A DNA stretch of 14,713 bases from positions 1 through 14,713 of the forward strand of contig CAINXF010000140.1 in the NCBI GenBank assembly GCA_903854795.1, read 5' to 3'. A program made the translations under genes and the position numbers. The stretch comes from Candidatus Kerfeldbacteria bacterium. Lineage in GTDB: Bacteria > Patescibacteriota > Patescibacteriia > SBBC01. Under the pieces are notes generated by a model that worked only from the letters and a program-made list of their open reading frames with translations, made no database searches and was not told where the DNA came from. The first letter of the stretch is position 1. Each line of letters starts with the position of its first letter. Below are positions 1 through 6,002 of the stretch, one piece after another.

Positions 1-201
1 GACCGAACTTGACCATACACCAGGATACAACTCTTTCGCTTTGCTTCGCTGACGGACGAACCACCTTCCCTGAGTATCATGGATCATCGTGTGCACGGCG
101 CGGTGAAGTAAATGTTGCTGATGTATAACCAGGGCCGATTCAGGCCGAATCATTTCACCTTGTTCGTTCATCACGTCGAGTTGTAGGTCGTAGTCTGACA
201 T
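1..201 (-). CDS. Nudix hydrolase, IPP-isomerase-like (N-terminal part, runs off window)
   Basis: A reading frame starts with ATG at 201-199 and stays open to the window edge, giving 67 residues. The segment LLHRAVHTMIHDTQGRWFVR (residues 31-50) followed by QRSKAKELYPGVWSSSV is the characteristic entry of Nudix proteins of the isopentenyl-diphosphate isomerase/YfcD type, where a GGH and then the Nudix box normally follow; those residues are outside the window. The family hydrolyses or isomerises diphosphate-linked substrates, and the exact substrate cannot be told from this part. No strong Shine-Dalgarno sequence precedes the ATG. The gene lies downstream of nrdJ on the same strand, separated by two hairpin-forming elements, so co-transcription is uncertain. 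Family assignment is fairly secure; the catalytic motif itself is not visible. Confidence 0.8.
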   Translation of the reverse strand, partial: MSDYDLQLDVMNEQGEMIRPESALVIHQQHLLHRAVHTMIHDTQGRWFVRQRSKAKELYPGVWSSSV

Positions 202-218
202 TAGATACGTATCATCCA

Positions 219-245
219 ATGAGCGCGAGCGAAGCTCGCGCTCAT
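219..245. repeat. Perfect 12-bp inverted repeat with GAA loop
   Basis: Arms 219-230 and 234-245 are exactly complementary (ATGAGCGCGAGC / GCTCGCGCTCAT) around a three-base GAA loop. The tip reads GCGAAGC on the plus strand, a sequence known to form an unusually stable mini-hairpin. There is no T-run on either side, so it is a weak candidate for an intrinsic terminator. It lies between nrdJ and the Nudix gene, just upstream of the latter's start codon, and could be a dispersed palindromic repeat, a transcript-stabilising structure, or a leader hairpin of the Nudix gene. Confidence 0.7.
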
Positions 246-276
246 CTATATTTGTTACGACGCAGGCGTAAGCTTG

Positions 277-345
277 ACCTCCCCTCCGCTTCGCGGTATC
301 CCCTCCTCAATTGAGGAGGGGAACTGCCGCCAGGCAGGGGGAGGT
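277..345. repeat. 69-bp cloverleaf-like palindromic element (REP/MITE-like)
   Basis: An outer 8-bp stem, ACCTCCCC (277-284) with GGGGAGGT (338-345), encloses three perfect hairpins: CCGC/GCGG with a 3-nt loop (286-296), a 22-bp perfect palindrome centred on CAATTG (300-321), and CTGCC/GGCAG with a GCCA loop (324-337). Together they make a four-way junction. The element sits 8 bp downstream of the nrdJ stop and could act as a 3' structure for that transcript. The design (nested, fully paired, intergenic) resembles short non-autonomous palindromic repeats mobilised in trans in other bacteria. No second copy is present in this window, so repetitiveness is an inference. It is not a tRNA: no anticodon or T-arm pattern. 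Confidence 0.65.
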
Positions 346-352
346 GTATTTC

Positions 353-2812
353 CTACCCGCATTTACTAAACCCACACGCATGGCACTTCATGCATCCCTC
401 TTCGATCGCGAGCATCGTGCCACAATCCGGACACGCCGGTGCATAGCCAGTATTGGCGATGGAATTCTTACGTTTATAGACGTTGCCGTTCGAGACGACC
501 GGCGCGACTGACGGCGCCGCAACCGCCTGGACCGGTTCGTCCAACTTCAGGTCGAGCTTCTGCTGGTCGCGCGTGATGTGCTTCTCGAGGATCTTCGCGA
601 TCGCATCAGGAAGCGAAAGGATCTGGCCGCCATCGTGCCACGACACGTCCGGTCCACGGATGCCCTTGATCTGATCGACGATCTCTTCGGGTGACACGCC
701 GGCGCGTAAGCTTAACGACACGAGCCGACAGATAGACTCCGATTGCGCCGCGAAGAACCCGCCGTTCTTACCGATCGTCGCGAACACCTCGAACGGACGA
801 TTCTGCTCGTCGTCATTGATCGTGATGTAGAGCGAGCCGTACGGCGTGTTCACTTTGTACGTCGTCCCCTTCAACACCTCAGGACGGGTACGCGGTGCGA
901 GTCCATCCCCGGTCGGGGCGACCACCACGGGCGTGATCTGCGGCGGTACCACCGGCACCTTCTGGCTGTTGTTCAGCACGGTCTTGCCGGTCGTAAGTAC
1001 TTGCTCGTCGCGACAACCGTCGCGGAAGATCGTGACACCTTTGCACCCGAGCTCGTACGCCATGTTGTACACCTTGCGCACGTCGGCCTCGGTCGCAGTG
1101 AACGGGAAATTCACGGTCTTCGAGATGGCGTTATCGACGTACTCTTGGAACGCCGCCTGCATACGCACGTGGTCCTCTGGCGAACAGTCCGATGCCGTCA
1201 CAAACGCCTTCTTCCATTTCTCCGGAATCTCCTTAAACGACTGGATCGAGCCTTCGTACGCGATCTTCTCCATGAGCTCCTTCGAGTACCAGCCTTCCTT
1301 CTTCGCGATCGCCTCGAACGTCGGGTGAACATAGACGAGCGATGTACCGTCCATGACGGTCTTCGTGAACACGACGGCGAAGAGCGGTTCCAATCCTGAG
1401 CTACAGTCGGCGATCATCGAGATCGTCCCGGTCGGGGCGATCGTCGTCCGCGCGACGTTGCGCATCGGGATCCCGCGCTTCTCGTACTCGGAGCCAGGAT
1501 AGTTCGGGAAGTTGCCGCGCGTCTTGCCGAGCGCCGAGGACGCTTCGAAAACCGCGTCCTGGATGAACTTCATCGTCTTCTTCCCCATCGCCTGGCCTTC
1601 CTTCGAGTTGTAGGGAATTTCGAGCTCGATCAGGAAATCCGCGAAGCCCATGACGCCGAGACCGATCCGTCGGTTCGACAAGGTCTTTTCGGCGATCTGT
1701 GGGATCGGATATCGGTTCATATCGATCACGTTGTCGAGGAAATGTGTTGCCTGGTTGACGGCCTTCTTTAGACGCGGCCAGTCGACCGTGGCATTGCCGG
1801 CTTTCGTCCGCTTCACGAACCGCTGGAGGCTGATCGAGCCGAGGTTACATGAATCGTAGGCCGCAAGCCATTGCTCGCCGCAGGGGTTCGTCGCCTCGAG
1901 CGTCTCGACGTGCTTCGCGGGATTTGTCTCGTTCGCACGATCGACGAACAGCACGCCCGGATCGCCGGTGAGCCACGCGTGGTGCACGAGGAGGTCCCAG
2001 ATCTGCTGTGCGTCCTGCTTGCCGATCGGCAAGTTCGTATGCGGATCGATGAGGTCGTACGACTCCTTCTTTGCGAGCGCCTGCATAAACTTCTCCGTGA
2101 CCGCGACTGAGACGTTGAAGTTCTTCATCTCGTTCAGGTCTTCCTTCAACTTGATGAACTGCAGCACGTCTGGGTGGTCGATGCGGAGGATGCCCATGTT
2201 CGCGCCGCGTCGCGTCCCGCCCTGTTTCACGATCTCCGTGGCGAGGTTGAAGATACGCATGAACGACACCGGTCCCGAGGCCACGCCATGCGTCGTCTTC
2301 ACGAGACTGCCTTTCGGGCGGAGCTTCGAGAACGAGAATCCGGTCCCGCCGCCCGACTGGTGGATGATCGCCTGATGCTTGATGGTCTCAAAGATACCCT
2401 CGATCGAATCCTCGACCGGGAGCACGAAGCACGCCGAGAGTTGCTGAAAATCCCTGCCGGCATTCATCAGACACGGCGAGTTCGGGAGGAAATCCCTCGT
2501 CGCCATCAGTTGGAAGAACTCCTCTTCGGTCTTCGCCACCTTCGCGGGCGTCGCGCCGTACCGCGCATCGGCCTGTGCGATGTTGTTCGCCACGCGACGA
2601 AACATGTCGATCGGTTTCTCCGCAGGTTTGCCGTCCAGCTTCTTCAGGTACCGCTTCTCGAGCACCTTGATCGCGTTCTCGCTCATATCAGAAAACAGCG
2701 CCTCGTCGGCCGGTTTCCTACCCTCAACCAACGCCTCGGTAATAATCGTCCTCAATTCCTGATCTACCGCTTGGGAAGCAACGAGCTTGGGTGACGATTC
2801 GGGGCCGTTCAT
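353..2812 (-). CDS. nrdJ: Adenosylcobalamin-dependent ribonucleoside-diphosphate reductase, class II
   Basis: This 819-residue protein reduces ribonucleotides to deoxyribonucleotides with an adenosylcobalamin-derived radical, supplying dNTPs in the cytoplasm. The active-site set is complete: redox Cys128 (SACFVLPVED), thiyl-radical Cys311 and Glu313 in NPCGEQ (309-314), and redox partner Cys322 in SCNLGSI. The PTGTISMIADCSSGLEP segment (460-476) is the phosphate-binding loop region of the family. A C-terminal domain (about 641-742) is typical of long NrdJ proteins, and the tail ends in a Cys-rich zinc-ribbon-like segment (Cys794, 797, 807, 810, 813, 818) likely to hand electrons to the active site. 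There is no N-terminal ATP-cone. The ATG follows nrdR by 21 bp without a clear Shine-Dalgarno sequence, so the two are probably co-transcribed under the NrdR-box promoter. No intein or frameshift interrupts the frame. Confidence 0.97.
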   Translation of the reverse strand: MNGPESSPKLVASQAVDQELRTIITEALVEGRKPADEALFSDMSENAIKVLEKRYLKKLDGKPAEKPIDMFRRVANNIAQADARYGATPAKVAKTEEEFFQLMATRDFLPNSPCLMNAGRDFQQLSACFVLPVEDSIEGIFETIKHQAIIHQSGGGTGFSFSKLRPKGSLVKTTHGVASGPVSFMRIFNLATEIVKQGGTRRGANMGILRIDHPDVLQFIKLKEDLNEMKNFNVSVAVTEKFMQALAKKESYDLIDPHTNLPIGKQDAQQIWDLLVHHAWLTGDPGVLFVDRANETNPAKHVETLEATNPCGEQWLAAYDSCNLGSISLQRFVKRTKAGNATVDWPRLKKAVNQATHFLDNVIDMNRYPIPQIAEKTLSNRRIGLGVMGFADFLIELEIPYNSKEGQAMGKKTMKFIQDAVFEASSALGKTRGNFPNYPGSEYEKRGIPMRNVARTTIAPTGTISMIADCSSGLEPLFAVVFTKTVMDGTSLVYVHPTFEAIAKKEGWYSKELMEKIAYEGSIQSFKEIPEKWKKAFVTASDCSPEDHVRMQAAFQEYVDNAISKTVNFPFTATEADVRKVYNMAYELGCKGVTIFRDGCRDEQVLTTGKTVLNNSQKVPVVPPQITPVVVAPTGDGLAPRTRPEVLKGTTYKVNTPYGSLYITINDDEQNRPFEVFATIGKNGGFFAAQSESICRLVSLSLRAGVSPEEIVDQIKGIRGPDVSWHDGGQILSLPDAIAKILEKHITRDQQKLDLKLDEPVQAVAAPSVAPVVSNGNVYKRKNSIANTGYAPACPDCGTMLAIEEGCMKCHACGFSKCG

Positions 2813-2833
2813 ATGCGTAGGCGTGGTTGTTAA

Positions 2834-3316
2834 TTATTTTTGTCGCGGGGTGTTCGTTCGGCGCCGACCGCGCTGGAAAAGCTTCAGCTCCTCCCAGAAA
2901 CTCTCGGCGTCCGTGAAAGACCTATACACTGATGCGAAACGGATGTACGCGACGGGATCGGCCTTCTTCAGACGTTTCATGACCGCTTCTCCGATCTGCT
3001 TCGAGGTGATCTCGTTCCTCCCTTTGAGTTGGATATCGCGCTCGATGATGTTGACGAGACGCCGGAAGGCCTCATGCGTGATCGGACGTTTCTCGAAGGC
3101 GCGTTTCAAGCCCGCTTCGAGCTTGTCGCGCGAATACGGCTCTCGCCGTCCGTCCCGTTTCACGACGGTAAGGTTGAGGATCTCAACCTCCTCGTATGAG
3201 GAAAAACGGAATCCGCACTCGACGCATTCCCGGCGGCGGCGTACCGCCACACCCTCGTTCACCATTCGGGAATCCGTGACTTTTGTGTCAATGTTGTGGC
3301 ACGCGGGACAGCGCAT
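2834..3316 (-). CDS. nrdR: Transcriptional repressor NrdR
   Basis: This 160-residue protein is the nucleotide-sensing repressor of ribonucleotide reductase genes. Its N-terminus is a zinc ribbon with MRCPAC (Cys3, Cys6) and CVEC (Cys31, Cys34), and residues about 49-139 form an ATP-cone (VVKRDGRREPYSRDKL at 51-66; DPVAYIRFASVYRSF at 120-134). Family length and order are standard. The MRCPxC start matches the conserved N-terminus, which fixes the start even though no Shine-Dalgarno sequence is visible (the bases before ATG read AACCCACGAACTACC). It lies directly upstream of nrdJ with 21 bp between them. Two NrdR-box-like palindromes at its own promoter imply autoregulation and dATP/ATP-dependent repression of the nrdR-nrdJ unit. 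Confidence 0.97.
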   Translation of the reverse strand: MRCPACHNIDTKVTDSRMVNEGVAVRRRRECVECGFRFSSYEEVEILNLTVVKRDGRREPYSRDKLEAGLKRAFEKRPITHEAFRRLVNIIERDIQLKGRNEITSKQIGEAVMKRLKKADPVAYIRFASVYRSFTDAESFWEELKLFQRGRRRTNTPRQK

Positions 3317-3388
3317 GGTAGTTCGTGGGTTGCTTATCGTCGGGCCGCAGGCAATCGGCCCATTGCCATCCGGTCCAGGCGTACCTAT

Positions 3389-3404
3389 CTACAATATCTT
3401 GTGC
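3389..3404 (-). promoter_or_regulatory. NrdR box 1 (downstream of -10)
   Basis: On the plus strand the core CAATATCTTG (3392-3401) matches 9 of 10 positions of the NrdR-box core CWATATATWG, with partial flank agreement. It lies just past the expected transcription start (about 3409), so bound NrdR would block promoter escape. Its centre is 33 bp, about three helical turns, from that of box 2, close to the spacing of paired NrdR boxes in other bacteria. Confidence 0.7.
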
Positions 3405-3415
3405 CTCTCAGGGTC

Positions 3416-3444
3416 ATCATACTACCAAATATGGTAGTGGTCAA
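3416..3444 (-). promoter_or_regulatory. Sigma70-type promoter of nrdR-nrdJ
   Basis: Reading the minus strand, -35 TTGACC (3444-3439), a 17-bp spacer (3438-3422) and -10 TATGAT (3421-3416) form a near-consensus housekeeping promoter. Transcription would start near 3409, giving a leader of about 93 nt before nrdR. The spacer is almost entirely occupied by NrdR box 2, so the repressor and RNA polymerase should compete for the site. The start point is inferred, not seen. Confidence 0.75.
3421..3438 (-). promoter_or_regulatory. NrdR box 2 (in promoter spacer)
   Basis: An 18-bp palindrome, ACTACCA-AATA-TGGTAGT, is centred at 3429.5. Its core CCAAATATGG departs from the NrdR consensus CWATATATWG at three positions but has stronger dyad symmetry than box 1. 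It lies between the -10 and -35 hexamers, overlapping the last base of the -10. Position relative to box 1 and the adjacent nrdR gene supports its role; on sequence match alone it would be only a moderate candidate. Confidence 0.6.
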
Positions 3445-3478
3445 GAAATCGCGTTCCGGGAGAACCCTGCGATTTCTT
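3443..3478 (-). terminator. Hairpin upstream of nrdR promoter, possible terminator
   Basis: Ten-bp arms AAGAAATCGC (3443-3452) and GCGATTTCTT (3469-3478) pair perfectly, and an inner GTTC/GAAC pair (3454-3457 is partly shared; arms about 3453-3456 and 3461-3465) extends the stem. In the minus-strand transcript the right arm ends in UUUCUU, which partly mimics a U-tract. It may stop read-through from ftsZ. Its distal arm overlaps the first two bases of the nrdR -35 hexamer, so terminator and promoter are fused. It could instead be a regulatory dyad. Confidence 0.45.
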
Positions 3479-3503
3479 CAGCTTTTCCGCAGCAATTTAG
3501 TTT

Positions 3504-3523
3504 CCGCTCCCCTTATAGGGCGG
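3504..3523. repeat. Short GC-rich hairpin downstream of ftsZ
   Basis: CCGC (3504-3507) pairs with GCGG (3520-3523), with additional C/G pairing inside a loop containing TTATA. The stem is imperfect and has no T-run. It is one of three dyads in the 272-bp stretch between ftsZ and nrdR; no function is evident. Confidence 0.3.
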
Positions 3524-3559
3524 TAGCGCTGATCTACGTCTTGTGGATATCTCACCCGA

Positions 3560-3583
3560 TGGTCGCCGACCTTCCGGCGACCA
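3560..3583 (-). terminator. Hairpin terminator after ftsZ
   Basis: Perfect 9-bp arms TGGTCGCCG (3560-3568) and CGGCGACCA (3575-3583) with a 6-nt loop lie 5 bp past the ftsZ stop codon on the minus strand. The stem is strong, but no U-tract follows, so it may end transcription only partly or protect the mRNA 3' end. Together with the separate ftsZ promoter it suggests a mostly monocistronic ftsZ unit. Confidence 0.55.
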
Positions 3584-3588
3584 CTGCC

Positions 3589-4752
3589 TTACATCATTTT
3601 CTTCCTGATGAACGTCGGAATCTCGAGGTCTTCCTCTTCCTTCGTCTTTTCAGGCATTTTTGGAGCGGCAGAAGGCGGCGGGGGCACGTTACGGGAAGGT
3701 GGCATCATGGTAGGAGCGGACACTGAGGGCGCGAATCCAGGGGTATCCTGATAGCCGAACACCGTGGCAGACTTCGCACGCACCGCCCTGCCATCGCCCT
3801 TACCGAATCCAGTGGCGATGACGGTGATCTTGATGTCGTCCTTGAGGTCCTCGTCGACCACGGCACCGAAGATGATCTTGGCATTCGGGTCAGCGGAACC
3901 GGTAATAACACGCGCAGCCTCGTTGACCTCATGCATACCGAGGTTCGGGCCGCCGGTGACCGTGAAGAGAATACCCTTCGCGCCGTCGATCGAGAGTTCG
4001 AGCAACGGGGAATCGACCGCGGCCTTCGCCGCTTCGATCGCCCTGTTCTCGCCGCTCGACTGGCCGATGCCCATGAGCGCAGATCCCTGGTTCTCCATGA
4101 TCGCCTTCACGTCAGCGAAGTCGACGTTGATAAGACCCGGGACCGTGATGAGTTCCGCGATGCCTTGAACACCCTGACGGAGGACATCGTCGACGGTGTC
4201 GAACGCTTCGAGGAGCGAGGTCTTCTTGTCGATGATCTGTAGTAACCGATCGTTCGGAATGGTAATGATAGTGTCGACCTTGTCGCGAAGTTCGACATAC
4301 CCTTGTTCGGCGATCGACTTGCGCTGTGCTCCTTCGAAGGTGAACGGCTTCGTGACCACGGCGACCGTAAGCGCGCCAACATCCTTCGCGATCTCTGCAA
4401 CGACTGGTGCCGCGCCCGTGCCGGTGCCGCCGCCGAGACCGCACGTGATGAACACCATATCACTCCCCTTCAGCATGTCATGGATCTCGTCGGCGTTTTC
4501 CTCGGCCGCTTTCTTCCCGAGCTCAGGGTCCATACCTGCACCGAGGCCACGCGTAGTCGTCTTTCCGATGTGGATCTTGTGCGGCGCTGAACTATGATGT
4601 AATGCCTGCGCATCAGTGTTGACCGCGACAAATTCGATGCCGCGAATCTTCGAGCGCATCATCCGATTGATAGCCGAGTTGCCGGAACCACCGACGCCGA
4701 CCACTTTGATCTTCGCGAACGTTTCTATTTCGGGTTTCACTTCGGTTGGCAT
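3589..4752 (-). CDS. ftsZ: Cell division GTPase FtsZ
   Basis: The 387-residue tubulin homologue polymerises into the cytokinetic Z-ring. Visible landmarks are the N-terminal VVGVGGSGNSAINRM nucleotide-binding segment (17-31), the tubulin signature GGGTGTG (107-113), and the catalytic T7 loop NVDFADVK (209-216, with Asp211 and Asp214). A short Pro-rich linker (about 340-375) leads to the conserved C-terminal peptide DLEIPTFIRKKM (375-386), the docking site for FtsA. Length is normal. The ATG gives the usual N-terminus but lacks a Shine-Dalgarno sequence; the bases before it read AACCGAAACCTCCA. The gene has its own promoter (4815-4843) and follows the ybeY-dgkA-ftsA unit, from which an intrinsic terminator separates it, with a 351-aa exported protein gene lying between ftsA and ftsZ. 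Confidence 0.98.
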   Translation of the reverse strand: MPTEVKPEIETFAKIKVVGVGGSGNSAINRMMRSKIRGIEFVAVNTDAQALHHSSAPHKIHIGKTTTRGLGAGMDPELGKKAAEENADEIHDMLKGSDMVFITCGLGGGTGTGAAPVVAEIAKDVGALTVAVVTKPFTFEGAQRKSIAEQGYVELRDKVDTIITIPNDRLLQIIDKKTSLLEAFDTVDDVLRQGVQGIAELITVPGLINVDFADVKAIMENQGSALMGIGQSSGENRAIEAAKAAVDSPLLELSIDGAKGILFTVTGGPNLGMHEVNEAARVITGSADPNAKIIFGAVVDEDLKDDIKITVIATGFGKGDGRAVRAKSATVFGYQDTPGFAPSVSAPTMMPPSRNVPPPPSAAPKMPEKTKEEEDLEIPTFIRKKMM

Positions 4753-4814
4753 TGGAGGTTTCGGTTAACGTGTCTTACTCAGCGGCAGGCTGTGGATAGC
4801 CCACGTACCCTATC

Positions 4815-4843
4815 ATTGTAGGTGTTCAATCAAAGCATGTCAA
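4815..4843 (-). promoter_or_regulatory. Sigma70-type promoter of ftsZ
   Basis: On the minus strand, consensus -35 TTGACA (4843-4838), a 17-bp spacer and -10 TACAAT (4820-4815) precede ftsZ. The expected start is near 4808, giving a leader of about 55 nt. The promoter lies between the terminator of the upstream operon (4884-4911) and the ftsZ ATG, in the right place and orientation. It is the best-matching promoter in the window. Confidence 0.8.
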
Positions 4844-4883
4844 AACACCCTTCTGACAACTCGACCATGCAAACGATGGATTC

Positions 4884-4911
4884 AAAAAAGCGCTCTATTA
4901 CAGCACTTTTT
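4884..4911 (-). terminator. Intrinsic terminator of the ybeY-dgkA-ftsA-orf351 operon
   Basis: In the minus-strand transcript a 10-bp stem, AAAAAGUGCU with AGCGCUUUUU (one G-U pair), closes a 7-nt loop and runs into six U residues. It lies 35 bp past the stop codon of the 351-aa protein gene. The A-run/U-run form could also work on the other strand, but no gene there needs it. Confidence 0.8.
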
Positions 4912-4946
4912 GGGCTCACGAACACTAAATATGCTCATCGAGTTGA

Positions 4947-6002
4947 TTATGTCTGCGTACCAGAAAACGCGAACGTGCCGAGCAGGGTTTCGAACTGCGT
5001 CTCCTCAGCACTGTCACCGGAGAAGGTAAAGGTCACGCCAACGGTCTTTTTGCCCTTCGTGAACGATACGAACAAAAGACGTTGTGCCGATCCTGGCGGA
5101 TTGTCGGGAACGTAGCGCTCCTCATTCACTGGAATTTTGTTCACTGTGATCAATTTCTCGGTGAGCTTACGAAATCCTGTAAGCAATCCGCGTGTCGCAT
5201 CGACGCTATTGCCCGTCCTAACCTCTAGCCGTACCTGATTCCCGAACGTGACCGCGAGTTTTGCAGGCGATGCCGGTTCATACGGTGCACTCTTCGACGG
5301 ATAGCTGATTGAGAAACCGTCCGTGACATCGTTGAGTACCAGCCATTCGGAGGTCGTGGTATTTTTCGCACTTACGGGCTGCGGTGAAAGCACCACGTGC
5401 TCAAGAAACAATTTCGTCAATTCGTCGGCGGTAAACTGCGCTCCATCCGCATGCGGCGGCGTATCACGGTTGATATCGATCGCCACCTTCTTCGAACTTA
5501 TGTTGACGTTCAATGCTTCCGTCGCAACCGCACCGGCGAAGGAATCTGAAAAATTATAGACCTGAATGGACACGGGCTTACCACCGAGAAGAAGCCCCTG
5601 AGTACCGATGGTGGCGAGTCCTCCCTCCTTCAACTGCTGCCCATACGCGTCGTCGAACGCGGCGACGGTTGTCATTGCATCCCATGCAGCATTCCTCCGC
5701 ACGACGAACGATGGCTTAATCGCCGAATCGCACGAGGTATTCCTCACCGAAAAAAAGTTATCGCCATCCTCGCACACCACCATACCAGGCAGCAACGGCA
5801 CAGTCATATTGAACGCATGAAAATAGTACACCGGCCAAGCGCTCGTCGGATCACTTGTCACTGACCGACTCGCGCTGATCGTGACGGTCCCTTTTTGAGG
5901 ATTCTTGTGATACAACGCCGTGGCGGTCACTGCCACAAGGGCGACGACGAGACCGGAGAGCAACACCGTGCGCGATCGCCTACCATCCCGCGGTTGGCTC
6001 AT
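4947..6002 (-). CDS. Exported membrane-anchored protein of unknown function, coupled to ftsA
   Basis: I do not recognise a named family for this 351-residue protein. A basic N-terminus (RDGRRSRT) precedes one hydrophobic segment (about 13-31), consistent with a signal anchor and an extracytoplasmic body. Two cysteines (77 and 91) flank NFFSVRNTS and could form a disulfide. The C-terminal part has the pattern GFSISYPSKS (229-238) and a final LLGTFAF (340-346), which resembles the PsbP-like or lipoprotein-type domains common in candidate-phyla exported proteins; this is inference. Its ATG overlaps the ftsA stop in ATGA (4 bp), so translation is probably coupled. It occupies the position between ftsA and ftsZ, which makes a division or envelope role plausible but unproven. 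An intrinsic terminator follows. Confidence 0.85.
   Translation of the reverse strand: MSQPRDGRRSRTVLLSGLVVALVAVTATALYHKNPQKGTVTISASRSVTSDPTSAWPVYYFHAFNMTVPLLPGMVVCEDGDNFFSVRNTSCDSAIKPSFVVRRNAAWDAMTTVAAFDDAYGQQLKEGGLATIGTQGLLLGGKPVSIQVYNFSDSFAGAVATEALNVNISSKKVAIDINRDTPPHADGAQFTADELTKLFLEHVVLSPQPVSAKNTTTSEWLVLNDVTDGFSISYPSKSAPYEPASPAKLAVTFGNQVRLEVRTGNSVDATRGLLTGFRKLTEKLITVNKIPVNEERYVPDNPPGSAQRLLFVSFTKGKKTVGVTFTFSGDSAEETQFETLLGTFAFSGTQT

Noticed and set aside
277..345. Cloverleaf at 277-345 as a tRNA gene
   Set aside because: It lacks the T-arm GTTCRA motif, D-arm residues, a 7-nt anticodon loop and standard arm lengths.
743..2794. Long plus-strand open frames opposite nrdJ
   Set aside because: Their products are Arg/His-rich and unlike any family, and they lie wholly antisense to a well-conserved NrdJ; they result from codon bias on the opposite strand.
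353..2812. Intein in NrdJ
   Set aside because: The active-site motifs are contiguous and the protein is of ordinary length for a class II enzyme with C-terminal extension; no intein splice motifs are seen.
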